A stretch of 41,778 nucleotides of DNA from a virus: positions 1 through 41,778 of IMG/VR virus record IMGVR_UViG_3300022925_000055; one strand, 5' to 3'. Of this stretch, positions 1 through 4,889 are shown piece after piece; position 1 is the first letter of the stretch; the number at the start of each line of letters is the position of its first letter. Below the pieces are notes generated by a model. The model saw only the letters and a program-made list of their open reading frames with translations. It had not been told where the DNA came from and did not search any database. A program made the translations under genes and the position numbers.

Positions 1-140
1 GTTACAGTAGTCCAGCGAGGCTGACCATTGACATCAAGACGAACACGGAATGTTCCGTTCTTGTTCTCAACAATCTCCTGAACAATGCCAGTTACGCCTG
101 ACTTTGCGGTTGTGAACTGCTGTCCAACTATTGCGTTCAT
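1..140 (-). CDS. Small phage protein of unknown function, 3' end cut by window edge
   Basis: The ATG at 140 is preceded by GAAAGGAAG, a variant of the ribosome-site leader shared by the early genes here. The visible 46 codons begin MNAIVGQQFTTAKSGVTGIV and continue with alternating charged and hydrophobic residues (VQEIVENKNGTFRVRLDV), suggesting a small beta-rich fold. No family is recognised. It has its own TTGACA promoter and a leader of about 80 nt with three hairpins, so it is probably a separately regulated unit. Confidence 0.75.
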   Translation of the reverse strand, partial: MNAIVGQQFTTAKSGVTGIVQEIVENKNGTFRVRLDVNGQPRWTTV

Positions 141-153
141 TATGCTTCCTTTC

Positions 154-224
154 ACCTAGATTTCTTGACTAGGTTTTTCCGTTGTGGCGAGCCAGCCACT
201 TTTGTTATCAACTTTTGTTGATAA
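154..224 (-). promoter_or_regulatory. Structured 5' leader with three hairpins
   Basis: Three inverted repeats lie between the -10 and the ATG at 140. The first is TTATCAAC/GTTGATAA with a 4-nt loop (205-224). The second is GTGGC/GCCAC (184-199). The third is ACCTAG/CTAGGT (154-174), which directly abuts the ribosome site at 145-153. The last could affect ribosome access. No riboswitch class is recognised. Confidence 0.5.
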
Positions 225-228
225 GTCT

Positions 229-257
229 ATTGTCCCAGAAAAATGCTTGTTTGTCAA
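229..257 (-). promoter_or_regulatory. Sigma70-like promoter (TTGACA-17-GACAAT)
   Basis: On the minus strand TTGACA (257-252) and GACAAT (234-229) are 17 bp apart. The promoter drives the gene starting at 140. Its -35 overlaps the stop codon of the upstream gene, and a direct-repeat site lies 9 bp upstream. Confidence 0.75.
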
Positions 258-814
258 GCTGCTTTTGATAACGAATGTATAACAGCCTGGATACTTTCGT
301 CATCCATTCCAAATCTCTTTAGGTAACCTTCGACACCTAGTTCCTTAGCCTCGTCAAAGGTAAGGGTGACAATGATACCATTATACTTAGATGTGTATGT
401 CTTATTATCTAAATTGACTTCATACACGCCCTCACAAAACAGGTCGTCATTCTCAAACTCAATGTCCAGATACAAAGGGACTAGCGTTGTAGCATTAGCA
501 ATTAGATACAGGATTTCTGCCCCAGTATCTCTAGTTAGACTAGGATACTTCTCACCATAAGCCTTGCCACTCTCAAAGGTCATCCAACCCACATCGTGCC
601 CATCCTCAAATGGCTTAGCGTATTCTCTCCTCTGCTCTTCAGTTGGGTAGAAGATAAGCTTGAGATTAGCCTCAAGACTTGCCATTACATCATCTTTGGT
701 AACAGCAAAGAACCCAGTCAGGCCCTGCCCAGATGGATAGCCATCCCATTGCCCATACTGTGCGACAACAACTTCGCCATCCTTGATTACCTTAGTTAGA
801 TTTCTAGTTCCCAT
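254..814 (-). CDS. Conserved phage protein of unknown function (MGTRNLT family)
   Basis: This is a 186-aa soluble protein. The N-terminal pattern MGTRNLTKVIKDGEVVVAQY followed by GQWDGYPSGQG resembles a family often seen as a hypothetical protein in phages. I know of no assigned function. There are no membrane segments. The ATG at 814 has the ribosome-site leader GAAAGGAAAG upstream, and a class-A promoter (839-863) provides the transcript. The 3' end carries the -35 and a regulatory repeat for the next gene, so regulatory DNA is embedded in its coding sequence. Confidence 0.85.
   Translation of the reverse strand: MGTRNLTKVIKDGEVVVAQYGQWDGYPSGQGLTGFFAVTKDDVMASLEANLKLIFYPTEEQRREYAKPFEDGHDVGWMTFESGKAYGEKYPSLTRDTGAEILYLIANATTLVPLYLDIEFENDDLFCEGVYEVNLDNKTYTSKYNGIIVTLTFDEAKELGVEGYLKRFGMDDESIQAVIHSLSKAA
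267..283 (-). promoter_or_regulatory. Direct-repeat regulatory site, copy 1
   Basis: Reads GTTATACATTCGTTATC on the minus strand: two half-sites 11 bp apart, 9 bp upstream of the TTGACA at 257-252. Copies at 3620, 4135 and 5941 have the same orientation and nearly the same distance to a TTGACA. Confidence 0.6.
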
Positions 815-838
815 ACTTTCCTTTCATCTTGTAGTTAC

Positions 839-863
839 ACTATAGCATTACCCACCGACATTT
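839..863 (-). promoter_or_regulatory. Class-A promoter for the gene at 814
   Basis: The minus strand carries AATGTCGG, then TGC-TATAGT as an extended -10. The same combination (ATGTCRG box about 10 bp before a TGn element) recurs at 1612, 2185, 2884 and 3151, with looser copies at 3905 and 4338. Confidence 0.65.
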
Positions 864-874
864 TAGCGGGGTAT

Positions 875-910
875 CGTAAACCTTTCGTAACATGTTATCA
901 TTTTGTTACC
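875..910. promoter_or_regulatory. Pair of opposed direct-repeat sites
   Basis: Minus-strand GTTACGAAAGGTTTACG (891-875) and plus-strand GTTATCATTTTGTTACC (894-910) lie 2 bp apart. They are 31-66 bp upstream of the -10 at 844-839. Both show two GTTAY-like half-sites with an 11-bp period. Confidence 0.55.
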
Positions 911-1145
911 TGGCGTGATCGGGCCACGCCTGTGGCCAGTTTTACGTCATGGCCAGGACGGCACAGGTCCGCAGAAAGGATAAAGCGGACCTCTTCGTTA
1001 TATGCCCCTATGCATATACATCTATTGATTCTTACGTGCAGATGGATGGCCTACCCTGATAGCGTAGCAGGGAGCACAAACATTCACCGTCTCAAATTCA
1101 AAAAGGTTACGTGTCAACCTGTTGCAATCAAAACAGTTATACGTG
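911..1145 (-). other. Hairpin-rich stretch without a gene
   Basis: No convincing gene lies here. It has several inverted repeats: GGCGTG/CACGCC near 913-931, TGGCCA repeats near 934-957, a strong 8-bp hairpin at 965-992, and CCCTG/CAGGG near 1058-1076. It follows the gene ending at 1146, so it is probably a structured 3' untranslated region or terminator zone. Confidence 0.45.
965..992 (-). ncRNA. Hairpin with a loop complementary to the shared ribosome-site leader
   Basis: Perfect 8-bp arms AGGTCCGC/GCGGACCT enclose a 12-nt loop. On the minus strand the loop is TTTATCCTTTCT, the exact complement of the AGAAAGGATAAA that precedes the ATG at 2858 and, with small changes, most early genes. It could be a cis or trans antisense element. 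It could also be a displaced leader copy inside a terminator. No dedicated promoter is obvious. Confidence 0.4.
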
Positions 1146-1433
1146 TTATAAGTCTTCTTCATCATACTCCTCATCTAGCTCTACCCAGAAGTCTAGGTGG
1201 TGCTGTTCAATAATTGCGTGGGTAGGTGCAACAGTTAGTCCTTGGTATCCTACGCCCTCAGGAAGTGATACATTCTTCATCCAGTCACCTGCATTAGCAT
1301 TCTCAATAGCCTCAATGCATACTGGGACCATACTAACTGGAACTGGGGGGAAGTGGTTAGAAGTTAGGTGCCAAGAAATAGCACTCTCAATCTCCATTAG
1401 TTCTGCCATCTCTGCTGCTTGAATGCTACCCAT
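1146..1433 (-). CDS. Conserved small acidic phage protein
   Basis: This 95-aa protein has the central motif HFPPVPVSMVPVCIEAI and a very acidic C-terminus (WVELDEEYDEEDL). The Pro-rich motif looks like one seen in actinophage hypothetical proteins, but the function is unknown. The ATG at 1433 lies inside the end of the preceding gene (8-bp overlap), so the two are probably translationally coupled and share the leaderless transcript that starts near 1605. Confidence 0.8.
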   Translation of the reverse strand: MGSIQAAEMAELMEIESAISWHLTSNHFPPVPVSMVPVCIEAIENANAGDWMKNVSLPEGVGYQGLTVAPTHAIIEQHHLDFWVELDEEYDEEDL

Positions 1434-1605
1434 TATCTCTACTTTCTCTAATTGCCTTATTCTTGTTTGACTGGCGTGTGCCTTTATACTGCTTAGGGGT
1501 TACGACTAAGTGAGGTGCCTTTAGCATTTCACGAAACAGCGACTGAGACTCTGCTTTACGCCTAGCCTCATTCGCCATTCCTAGTTTCTTAGCCTTTTTC
1601 TTCAT
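1426..1605 (-). CDS. Basic 59-aa protein, leaderless
   Basis: The protein begins MKKKAKKLGMANEARRKAES and is Lys/Arg-rich throughout, as expected of a nucleic-acid-binding or ribosome-associated peptide. This is inferred from composition only. The ATG at 1605 is 6 nt after the TATAGT -10, with no ribosome site between, so the message would begin at or next to the start codon. It overlaps the next gene by 8 bp. Confidence 0.7.
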   Translation of the reverse strand: MKKKAKKLGMANEARRKAESQSLFREMLKAPHLVVTPKQYKGTRQSNKNKAIRESRDNG

Positions 1606-1611
1606 AGTTTC

Positions 1612-1635
1612 ACTATAGCATAGGGGTCTGACATT
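1612..1635 (-). promoter_or_regulatory. Class-A promoter, leaderless output
   Basis: The minus strand shows ATGTCAG, CCCC and TGC-TATAGT, followed 6 nt later by the ATG at 1605. The box overlaps the stop codon of the gene at 1634-2155. Confidence 0.7.
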
Positions 1636-2155
1636 ATAGTGCAGAACCTCTGACGATAATCCAAATCAGTGCCTGCATAGTTCTAGGGGTAGTGCCATAG
1701 ATTTTGGCAACCTTAGTTACAGCCCTAGCCATTTCCTTATACTGAGACTGGGTAGGTGTTTTCTTCTCAATACCTAGTGCACGCAACATCCAAACATCTA
1801 TCACAACTGCGTTCTCATCACCTGCAATAGCTCTAGCGAAAGAGTTAGTCTTTTGCCCATTTAGTGCGTCAAAGCCAAGTTTGATAGACTTCTTAGCCAT
1901 TGCCAAGTTGTTAGGCAACCCAACAACCTTCTGACCTAGGGAGAAAGCTACAGCCTTTTCAACATTGTTTGTCCAACGCTCTCTAGGTGAGAATGAAGAG
2001 ACAACACTTGCCCCAACTTCTAAGTCTGCGTCTAGGTTTCTAGCAACCTCGTGGGCAACACGCTCTGCGTCAAGATACCACTTGCTAGCCTGCTCGATTT
2101 GTCCATAAGTAGCCTTAGCCGCAACCTGGGTGAATAGCTCTACATAGTTTTCCAT
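1634..2155 (-). CDS. Possible helix-hairpin-helix (HhH-GPD-like) protein
   Basis: This 173-aa helical protein contains SPRERWTNNVEKA (about residues 55-67), NSFARAIAGDENAVVIDVWM (about 104-123) and a C-terminal helix with TTPRTMQALIWIIVRG. The order (SPxxRWxxN, then GD..VxID.W..RA, then a QAxxWIxxR end) resembles a family of phage hypothetical proteins related to HhH-GPD DNA glycosylases. Here the Asp of VID would sit near the glycosylase catalytic position. Enzymatic activity is not shown. The ATG at 2155 is preceded by GAAAGGATAAATAA. Confidence 0.6.
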   Translation of the reverse strand: MENYVELFTQVAAKATYGQIEQASKWYLDAERVAHEVARNLDADLEVGASVVSSFSPRERWTNNVEKAVAFSLGQKVVGLPNNLAMAKKSIKLGFDALNGQKTNSFARAIAGDENAVVIDVWMLRALGIEKKTPTQSQYKEMARAVTKVAKIYGTTPRTMQALIWIIVRGSAL

Positions 2156-2184
2156 TTATTTATCCTTTCGACTTGTAAGAAAAT

Positions 2185-2208
2185 ACTAACACACATCACC
2201 GACATTTT
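2185..2208 (-). promoter_or_regulatory. Class-A promoter for the gene at 2155
   Basis: AAATGTCGG is followed by TGT-TAGTAT on the minus strand. This is the variant -10 of the class and is similar to the copy at 3151. The leader then runs to GAAAGGATAA. Confidence 0.55.
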
Positions 2209-2217
2209 GTGGCGTTT

Positions 2218-2234
2218 CGTAAACGTTTCGTAAA
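2218..2234 (-). promoter_or_regulatory. Direct-repeat site upstream of a class-A promoter
   Basis: The minus strand reads TTTACGAAACGTTTACG: two TTTACG half-sites 11 bp apart, just upstream of the ATGTCGG box. It is comparable to 875-891 and 3276-3291. Confidence 0.5.
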
Positions 2235-2249
2235 TTACTTCCTGGGGCT

Positions 2250-2344
2250 GGCCCGTGTGATCGGGCCGCCAATATTCCCCCAACGGAATGAAAGGATAAG
2301 AAACTTTCCGAAGGGGGAATAGACTAGTCGCTTGGTTAGACTAG
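2250..2344 (-). ncRNA. 3' hairpin cluster, including a second anti-leader loop
   Basis: This directly follows the four-gene operon ending at 2341. The three hairpins are CTAGTC/GACTAG (2324-2344, over the stop codon), a two-part stem ATTCCCCC/GGGGGAAT with inner CGGAA/TTCCG (2274-2320), and GGCCCG/CGGGCC (2250-2267). The middle loop contains TTATCCTTTC on the minus strand, complementary to the GAAAGGATAA leaders. There is no U-tract after the stems, so a simple intrinsic terminator is uncertain. Confidence 0.45.
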
Positions 2345-2472
2345 AATGGCGGGATAAAGCTATCCCTCTTGGTGGAGTAGTAACGATACTTAGTTACGTT
2401 ATAGGTAACGGCAATCGCAACCCCAACCAAAATCAAATCAACTAGCAAGTTGAAACCATTGTAGAAAATCAT
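2341..2472 (-). CDS. 43-aa membrane peptide
   Basis: MIFYNGFNLLVDLILVGVAI starts a single membrane helix (about residues 8-24), followed by a basic, Tyr-rich tail (KYRYYSTKRD). It has a very strong ribosome site, AGAGGAGG, within the end of the upstream gene. The ATG overlaps the upstream stop as ATGA. It is the last gene of a four-gene overlapping operon. The function is unknown. Confidence 0.65.
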   Translation of the reverse strand: MIFYNGFNLLVDLILVGVAIAVTYNVTKYRYYSTKRDSFIPPF

Positions 2473-2573
2473 TCTGCCTCCTCTGTTGTGAATAGACTAG
2501 CAGAATTGTCTGCCAACATCAAGTCTATTTTGAAAATTAGTTCTTCTAGTTCTGCGGTAGATAGTTTAGACAT
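2469..2573 (-). CDS. 34-aa acidic peptide
   Basis: MSKLSTAELEELIFKIDLML and an acidic end (TTEEAE) form a likely amphipathic helix. It overlaps the upstream gene by 8 bp and the downstream membrane peptide by 4 bp. Its last codons encode the strong AGAGGAGG ribosome site for the next gene. The function is unknown, but the tight packing supports it being a real gene. Confidence 0.6.
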   Translation of the reverse strand: MSKLSTAELEELIFKIDLMLADNSASLFTTEEAE

Positions 2574-2715
2574 ACTCTAGAAACTCCTCTGGAAAGTCTT
2601 CGCCCAAGTAGTCCTGGGCATCTTTGATTGGCATTAGCCCGTCATACTCGTTGCAGTGAGGGCATACATAGTCATTGACAATGTTTAGGCAGTATACGCA
2701 TACTGATTCACTCAT
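2566..2715 (-). CDS. 49-aa zinc-ribbon peptide
   Basis: There are two Cys pairs, CVYC near the N-terminus and CPHC about 12 residues later, spaced as in a small zinc ribbon. An acidic C-terminus (DFPEEFLEYV) follows. The start overlaps the upstream gene's stop as ATGA, indicating coupled translation. The role is unknown; phage zinc ribbons often bind nucleic acids or host proteins. Confidence 0.7.
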   Translation of the reverse strand: MSESVCVYCLNIVNDYVCPHCNEYDGLMPIKDAQDYLGEDFPEEFLEYV

Positions 2716-2858
2716 TTTACCAACCCCAATCTGACTTGCTCTAGAGCGTAGTCCATTAGAACCATTTCCATTTCTGTTAGGTCACGACCAATGACAGCCT
2801 CTGCACTAGCAATGACTTTTTCACTTGTTACATTCTTGACGATTACTGACTGATTCAT
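2712..2858 (-). CDS. 48-aa protein, first gene of a four-gene operon
   Basis: MNQSVIVKNVTSEKVIASAE, then a helical segment ending RLGLVK. The ATG at 2858 follows AGAAAGGATAAA, the best copy of the common leader. Transcription would come from the class-A promoter at 2884-2908. The function is unknown. Confidence 0.7.
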   Translation of the reverse strand: MNQSVIVKNVTSEKVIASAEAVIGRDLTEMEMVLMDYALEQVRLGLVK

Positions 2859-2883
2859 TTTTATCCTTTCTGATTATACGATT

Positions 2884-2908
2884 ACTCTAGCATAGGGGTC
2901 TGACATTT
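2884..2908 (-). promoter_or_regulatory. Class-A promoter for the four-gene operon
   Basis: ATGTCAG-ACCCC-TATGC-TAGAGT on the minus strand is nearly identical to the copy at 1612. It overlaps the stop codon of the gene at 2907. Confidence 0.65.
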
Positions 2909-3122
2909 ATGAGACCTCATCTCTCTCGAAACGCTCTTTCATCTCAAGGAACCTGACCCAAGACTTGGAACCCTCTGCTATAGTGATTCCCATTAGGGCA
3001 ATAACCCTACCAACAACACGAGGGTCCATAGTGGAGACACCAGTCTCGCCGTCCCTCTTCTCTACGAACGCTACCTGGGTAGCCTCAAACTCTGCGATTA
3101 CATCCGCTACTGATTTTGACAT
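2907..3122 (-). CDS. 71-aa helical protein of unknown function
   Basis: MSKSVADVIAEFEATQVAFV leads into two predicted helices and a charged C-terminus (MKERFERDEVS). There is no Cys motif and no membrane segment. The ATG at 3122 is preceded by AGAAAGGATGACAA. It forms a single-gene unit from the class-A promoter at 3151-3173. Confidence 0.75.
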   Translation of the reverse strand: MSKSVADVIAEFEATQVAFVEKRDGETGVSTMDPRVVGRVIALMGITIAEGSKSWVRFLEMKERFERDEVS

Positions 3123-3150
3123 TTGTCATCCTTTCTTGTTATGTGTATAC

Positions 3151-3173
3151 ACTAACACAGGGGTCTGACATTT
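3151..3173 (-). promoter_or_regulatory. Class-A promoter for the gene at 3122
   Basis: ATGTCAG-ACCCC-TGTGT-TAGTGT on the minus strand. The box and spacing match the copies at 1612 and 2884, with a variant -10. Confidence 0.6.
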
Positions 3174-3214
3174 TAGGGGTGACACGCCGTGTTTTCTTAT
3201 TCTTTTTTATCTTT

Positions 3215-3291
3215 GTTATCATTCTGTTACATTAGAACAAGTGTTCGAATCAACTGTGGGGTTTCGACCGTCTCTCGTAACACTTCGTAAA
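3215..3291. promoter_or_regulatory. Two direct-repeat sites upstream of the 3151 promoter
   Basis: Plus-strand GTTATCATTCTGTTACA (3215-3231) and minus-strand TTTACGAAGTGTTACG (3291-3276; period 10 instead of 11). The mix of one site per orientation parallels 875-910. Confidence 0.5.
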
Positions 3292-3294
3292 TTC

Positions 3295-3377
3295 GGATCT
3301 GGGGGGCCCGTGTGCCCGTATACGGTACACACCAATTCCTGGGTGTCAAGGCGACACGCCGAGGAATTTGAAAAAGC
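3295..3377 (-). terminator. Hairpin cluster after the zinc-ribbon gene
   Basis: AATTCCT/AGGAATT (3334-3340 with 3362-3368) encloses GGCG/CGCC (3350-3360), and a GC-rich inverted stretch lies around 3301-3330. It immediately follows the gene ending at 3378. It probably ends transcription or protects the 3' end, but no clear U-tract follows. Confidence 0.4.
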
Positions 3378-3536
3378 CTAGTTTATTTCACCATAGGCTT
3401 CCCAGCAATACTGGCAACCCTGTTCTGGGTAACCACTTTCAGTAACCAACACCTGTGGGGTGTAGTTGGAGCAGATGTCGCAGAATGCGAACTCTCCTGC
3501 TAGGAACTGAACTGAAATGTTTGAAACTGAAATCAT
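3378..3536 (-). CDS. 52-aa zinc-ribbon peptide
   Basis: MISVSNISVQFLAGEFAFCD precedes CDIC and, about 20 residues later, CQYC: two Cys pairs of a zinc ribbon. The ATG at 3536 has AGAAAGGATAAA upstream. The opening MISVS resembles MISIS of the gene at 4157-4297, hinting that the 5' ends of cassettes have been shared. The function is unknown. Confidence 0.7.
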   Translation of the reverse strand: MISVSNISVQFLAGEFAFCDICSNYTPQVLVTESGYPEQGCQYCWEAYGEIN

Positions 3537-3581
3537 TTTTTTATCCTTTCTATGAAATCTTGTTTTCTTTTATCTAGTATT

Positions 3582-3636
3582 ATTCAATCACACTTTGGTG
3601 ACTTTGTCAAGTCTTTTTTGGTAACAAAATGGTAAC
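3582..3636 (-). promoter_or_regulatory. TTGACA promoter with direct-repeat site upstream
   Basis: On the minus strand TTGACA (3610-3605) is 17 bp from TTGAAT (3587-3582). GTTACCATTTTGTTACC (3636-3620) ends 9 bp upstream of the -35. It drives the zinc-ribbon gene at 3536. The spacer AAGTCACCAAAGTGTGA is nearly repeated in the promoter at 4098-4126. Confidence 0.6.
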
Positions 3637-3641
3637 AAATT

Positions 3642-3716
3642 TTAGACTGACATTGTCCTGATTATGAACAGCGAGACCAGGAACCAGGCACTGAAGATTA
3701 GTAGGTCAATTAGCAT
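3642..3716 (-). CDS. 24-aa membrane micropeptide
   Basis: MLIDLLIFSAWFLVSLFIIR followed by TMSV: essentially one membrane helix with a positive end. Its ATG overlaps the stop of the upstream 55-aa gene as TAATG, which supports coupled translation. It is too short for family assignment. Confidence 0.5.
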   Translation of the reverse strand: MLIDLLIFSAWFLVSLFIIRTMSV

Positions 3717-3883
3717 TAGTAGACCTGCTTAGTGCCAAGGGCATTAGCCAAACCAATTAGGCGGTTTATGTATTCCGCAGTTTCATCTGACATAGTGTCA
3801 GGGTTGAGAGTGAACAGGAAAGCCAATTCTTGTTCTACATCTTGTAGAGATAGAGTGTTTAGAACTTTGTATCTTGAATCCAT
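3716..3883 (-). CDS. 55-aa protein of unknown function
   Basis: Starts MDSRYKVLNTLSLQDVEQEL. The upstream in-frame ATG at 3913 is rejected because it precedes the -10 and the AGAAAGGATAA ribosome site, which fits the ATG at 3883. The protein is helical and acidic. It is followed by the overlapping membrane micropeptide. Confidence 0.65.
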   Translation of the reverse strand: MDSRYKVLNTLSLQDVEQELAFLFTLNPDTMSDETAEYINRLIGLANALGTKQVY

Positions 3884-3904
3884 TTGATTATCCTTTCTAA
3901 GATT

Positions 3905-3930
3905 ATTATACAACTAGGGCCAGACTTTTT
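3905..3930 (-). promoter_or_regulatory. Class-A-like promoter for the gene at 3883
   Basis: The minus strand reads AAAAAGTCTGGCCCTA, then TATAAT (3910-3905). The upstream box is a diverged form of ATGTCAGACCCC, but the -10 is a perfect consensus. Confidence 0.55.
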
Positions 3931-4069
3931 AGTCTAGGTTACCACTAGTCTCAACCATTACAACAACTAGACCTTGAGACTCTAGTCTCTCAGTTAGTTC
4001 CTCAATGGAAACGGTAGCAGGGTAGAGAGCCTGCTTTAGAATTCCATCTGAAAAAGTTACTTTGTACAT
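3929..4069 (-). CDS. 46-aa protein of unknown function
   Basis: MYKVTFSDGILKQALYPATV then an acidic helix and LVVVMVETSGNLD: a compact alpha/beta peptide. The ATG at 4069 is preceded by AGAAAGGATATCAA. It is expressed from the TTGACA promoter at 4098-4126. Confidence 0.6.
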   Translation of the reverse strand: MYKVTFSDGILKQALYPATVSIEELTERLESQGLVVVMVETSGNLD

Positions 4070-4097
4070 TTGATATCCTTTCTTTGTATCTATGTAT

Positions 4098-4151
4098 AGT
4101 CAATCACACTTTGTTGAATTTGTCAAGTGTTTTTGATAACAAATTGGTAAC
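4098..4151 (-). promoter_or_regulatory. TTGACA promoter with direct-repeat site upstream
   Basis: TTGACA (4126-4121) with GTTACCAATTTGTTATC (4151-4135) ending 8 bp upstream. The -10 is unclear: TTGACT at 17 bp, or CTATAC a little further on. The shared spacer core CAAAGTGTGATTGA with 3582-3610 suggests duplication of the whole promoter. Confidence 0.5.
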
Positions 4152-4156
4152 AAATT

Positions 4157-4297
4157 CTAGTAGATGAAATCCAGAATCTGGAATCCATCTGACCTCAGCC
4201 AAGCAACTGCTGACTGGAAGTCCGAAACTGGAACGGTGATTTCCATCACCTCGCCAGCCTTTGAAGCGACGATTATGTTTTCTGAAATTGAAATCAT
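4157..4297 (-). CDS. 46-aa protein of unknown function
   Basis: MISISENIIVASKAGEVMEI then a helix and QILDFIY. The ATG at 4297 is preceded by AGAAAGGATAGAA. It is a single-gene cassette. The first five residues resemble the gene at 3378-3536, but the rest does not. Confidence 0.6.
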   Translation of the reverse strand: MISISENIIVASKAGEVMEITVPVSDFQSAVAWLRSDGFQILDFIY

Positions 4298-4337
4298 TTT
4301 CTATCCTTTCTATGATTTATCTTTATTTCTTTATACT

Positions 4338-4366
4338 ATTATAGTAGGGGAGGGGGGTGACATTTT
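4338..4366 (-). promoter_or_regulatory. Class-A-like promoter for the gene at 4297
   Basis: AAAATGTCACCCCCC precedes a TATAAT (4343-4338) on the minus strand. The ATGTCA box is kept and the C-tract is longer. Confidence 0.55.
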
Positions 4367-4396
4367 AGCCCTGTTTGACGGCGTGTCGGAATAGTT

Positions 4397-4413
4397 GTTA
4401 CCTTTTTGTTATA
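4397..4413 (+). promoter_or_regulatory. Direct-repeat regulatory site
   Basis: Reads GTTACCTTTTTGTTATA with an 11-bp period, 53 bp upstream of the -10 at 4343-4338. Orientation and distance resemble the sites at 894 and 3215. The following bases to about 4520 hold no supported gene. Confidence 0.55.
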
Positions 4414-4524
4414 AAGGGCGTAGGGGTGTGCGGACTAATCCTGGTTGTATTTTTTCTCAAAACATGCATCGTACATCATTACAAAATATTCAGATTTTTG
4501 GTAAAAATGAAATTTTTCAGATTC

Positions 4525-4533
4525 TGGTATAAT
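4525..4533 (+). promoter_or_regulatory. Extended -10 promoter (TGGTATAAT)
   Basis: A perfect extended -10, 5 nt before the ATG at 4539. It points against the surrounding minus-strand genes. Confidence 0.6.
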
Positions 4534-4538
4534 TAGAT

Positions 4539-4604
4539 ATGAAATGCAATCGATGCGGATGCAAAGTTGAAAATGGTAGTTGTTGCTGTGATCACGGAGT
4601 CTAA
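4539..4604 (+). CDS. 21-aa cysteine-rich micropeptide, leaderless
   Basis: MKCNRCGCKVENGSCCCDHG then V. Six Cys and one His in 21 residues suggest a zinc knuckle or metallothionein-like metal binding. The start codon is 5 nt after TGGTATAAT with no ribosome site, matching the other leaderless genes. The stop overlaps the stop of the convergent HTH gene by 3 bp. It is too short to prove by composition alone, but the Cys pattern and promoter placement argue for it. Confidence 0.5.
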   Translation: MKCNRCGCKVENGSCCCDHGV

Positions 4605-4768
4605 TCTTCGTCAATAACAACAGGTATCATAGATGTAAACGGTATGTTAAACTTTTCGAGGTAAATCTCGACAAGCTTATACGAAACGCCTAGGTCCTTA
4701 GAGATATCTCTAGAGGTCTTTCCTGACTCTATAGCGTTTCTTAAGTAATTTTCATCTTGATGTAGCAT
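4601..4768 (-). CDS. 55-aa helix-turn-helix protein, possible regulator
   Basis: MLHQDENYLRNAIESGKTSR then DISKDLGVSYKLVEIYLEKF. The stretch SGKTSRDISKDLGVSYKLVE has the form of a helix-turn-helix (invariant-like G in the turn, hydrophobic spacing on both helices). DNA binding is likely; the target is unknown. It overlaps the upstream membrane peptide gene by 17 bp. It lies in the middle of the direct-repeat sites, so it is a candidate to bind them, but nothing in the sequence proves that. Confidence 0.65.
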   Translation of the reverse strand: MLHQDENYLRNAIESGKTSRDISKDLGVSYKLVEIYLEKFNIPFTSMIPVVIDED

Positions 4769-4859
4769 AATTTCCTAATATATGTATAACTCCCATAAAA
4801 AGACCTATCCAACTAGCAATAATTATGGAGGTATACAACAAAATCCATAGTTTCTTCAT
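4752..4859 (-). CDS. 35-aa membrane peptide
   Basis: MKKLWILLYTSIIIASWIGL continues as a hydrophobic helix, with a positive N-terminus and SR end. It sits first in a two-gene unit with the overlapping HTH gene. The leader of about 24 nt has no strong ribosome site. The promoter is TGATATAAT at 4898-4890. Confidence 0.5.
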   Translation of the reverse strand: MKKLWILLYTSIIIASWIGLFMGVIHILGNYATSR

Positions 4860-4889
4860 CTTGATAGCTCACTTGTCTGGGGACATTAC

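Noticed and set aside
1000-1145. tRNA-like or CRISPR-like element in the hairpin-rich stretch
   Set aside because: No cloverleaf with a T-loop consensus could be drawn on either strand, and no regular spacer-repeat pattern is present here or elsewhere in the window.
932-1422. Plus-strand open frames across the hairpin-rich stretch and the 1146-1433 gene
   Set aside because: No ribosome site or promoter fits, the products are low-quality mixtures, and they lie antisense to a better-supported gene with conserved-looking motifs.
4435-4620. Minus-strand 61-codon frame
   Set aside because: Begins at a TTG inside the HTH gene, lacks a ribosome site, and runs through the promoter and coding region of the Cys-rich micropeptide.
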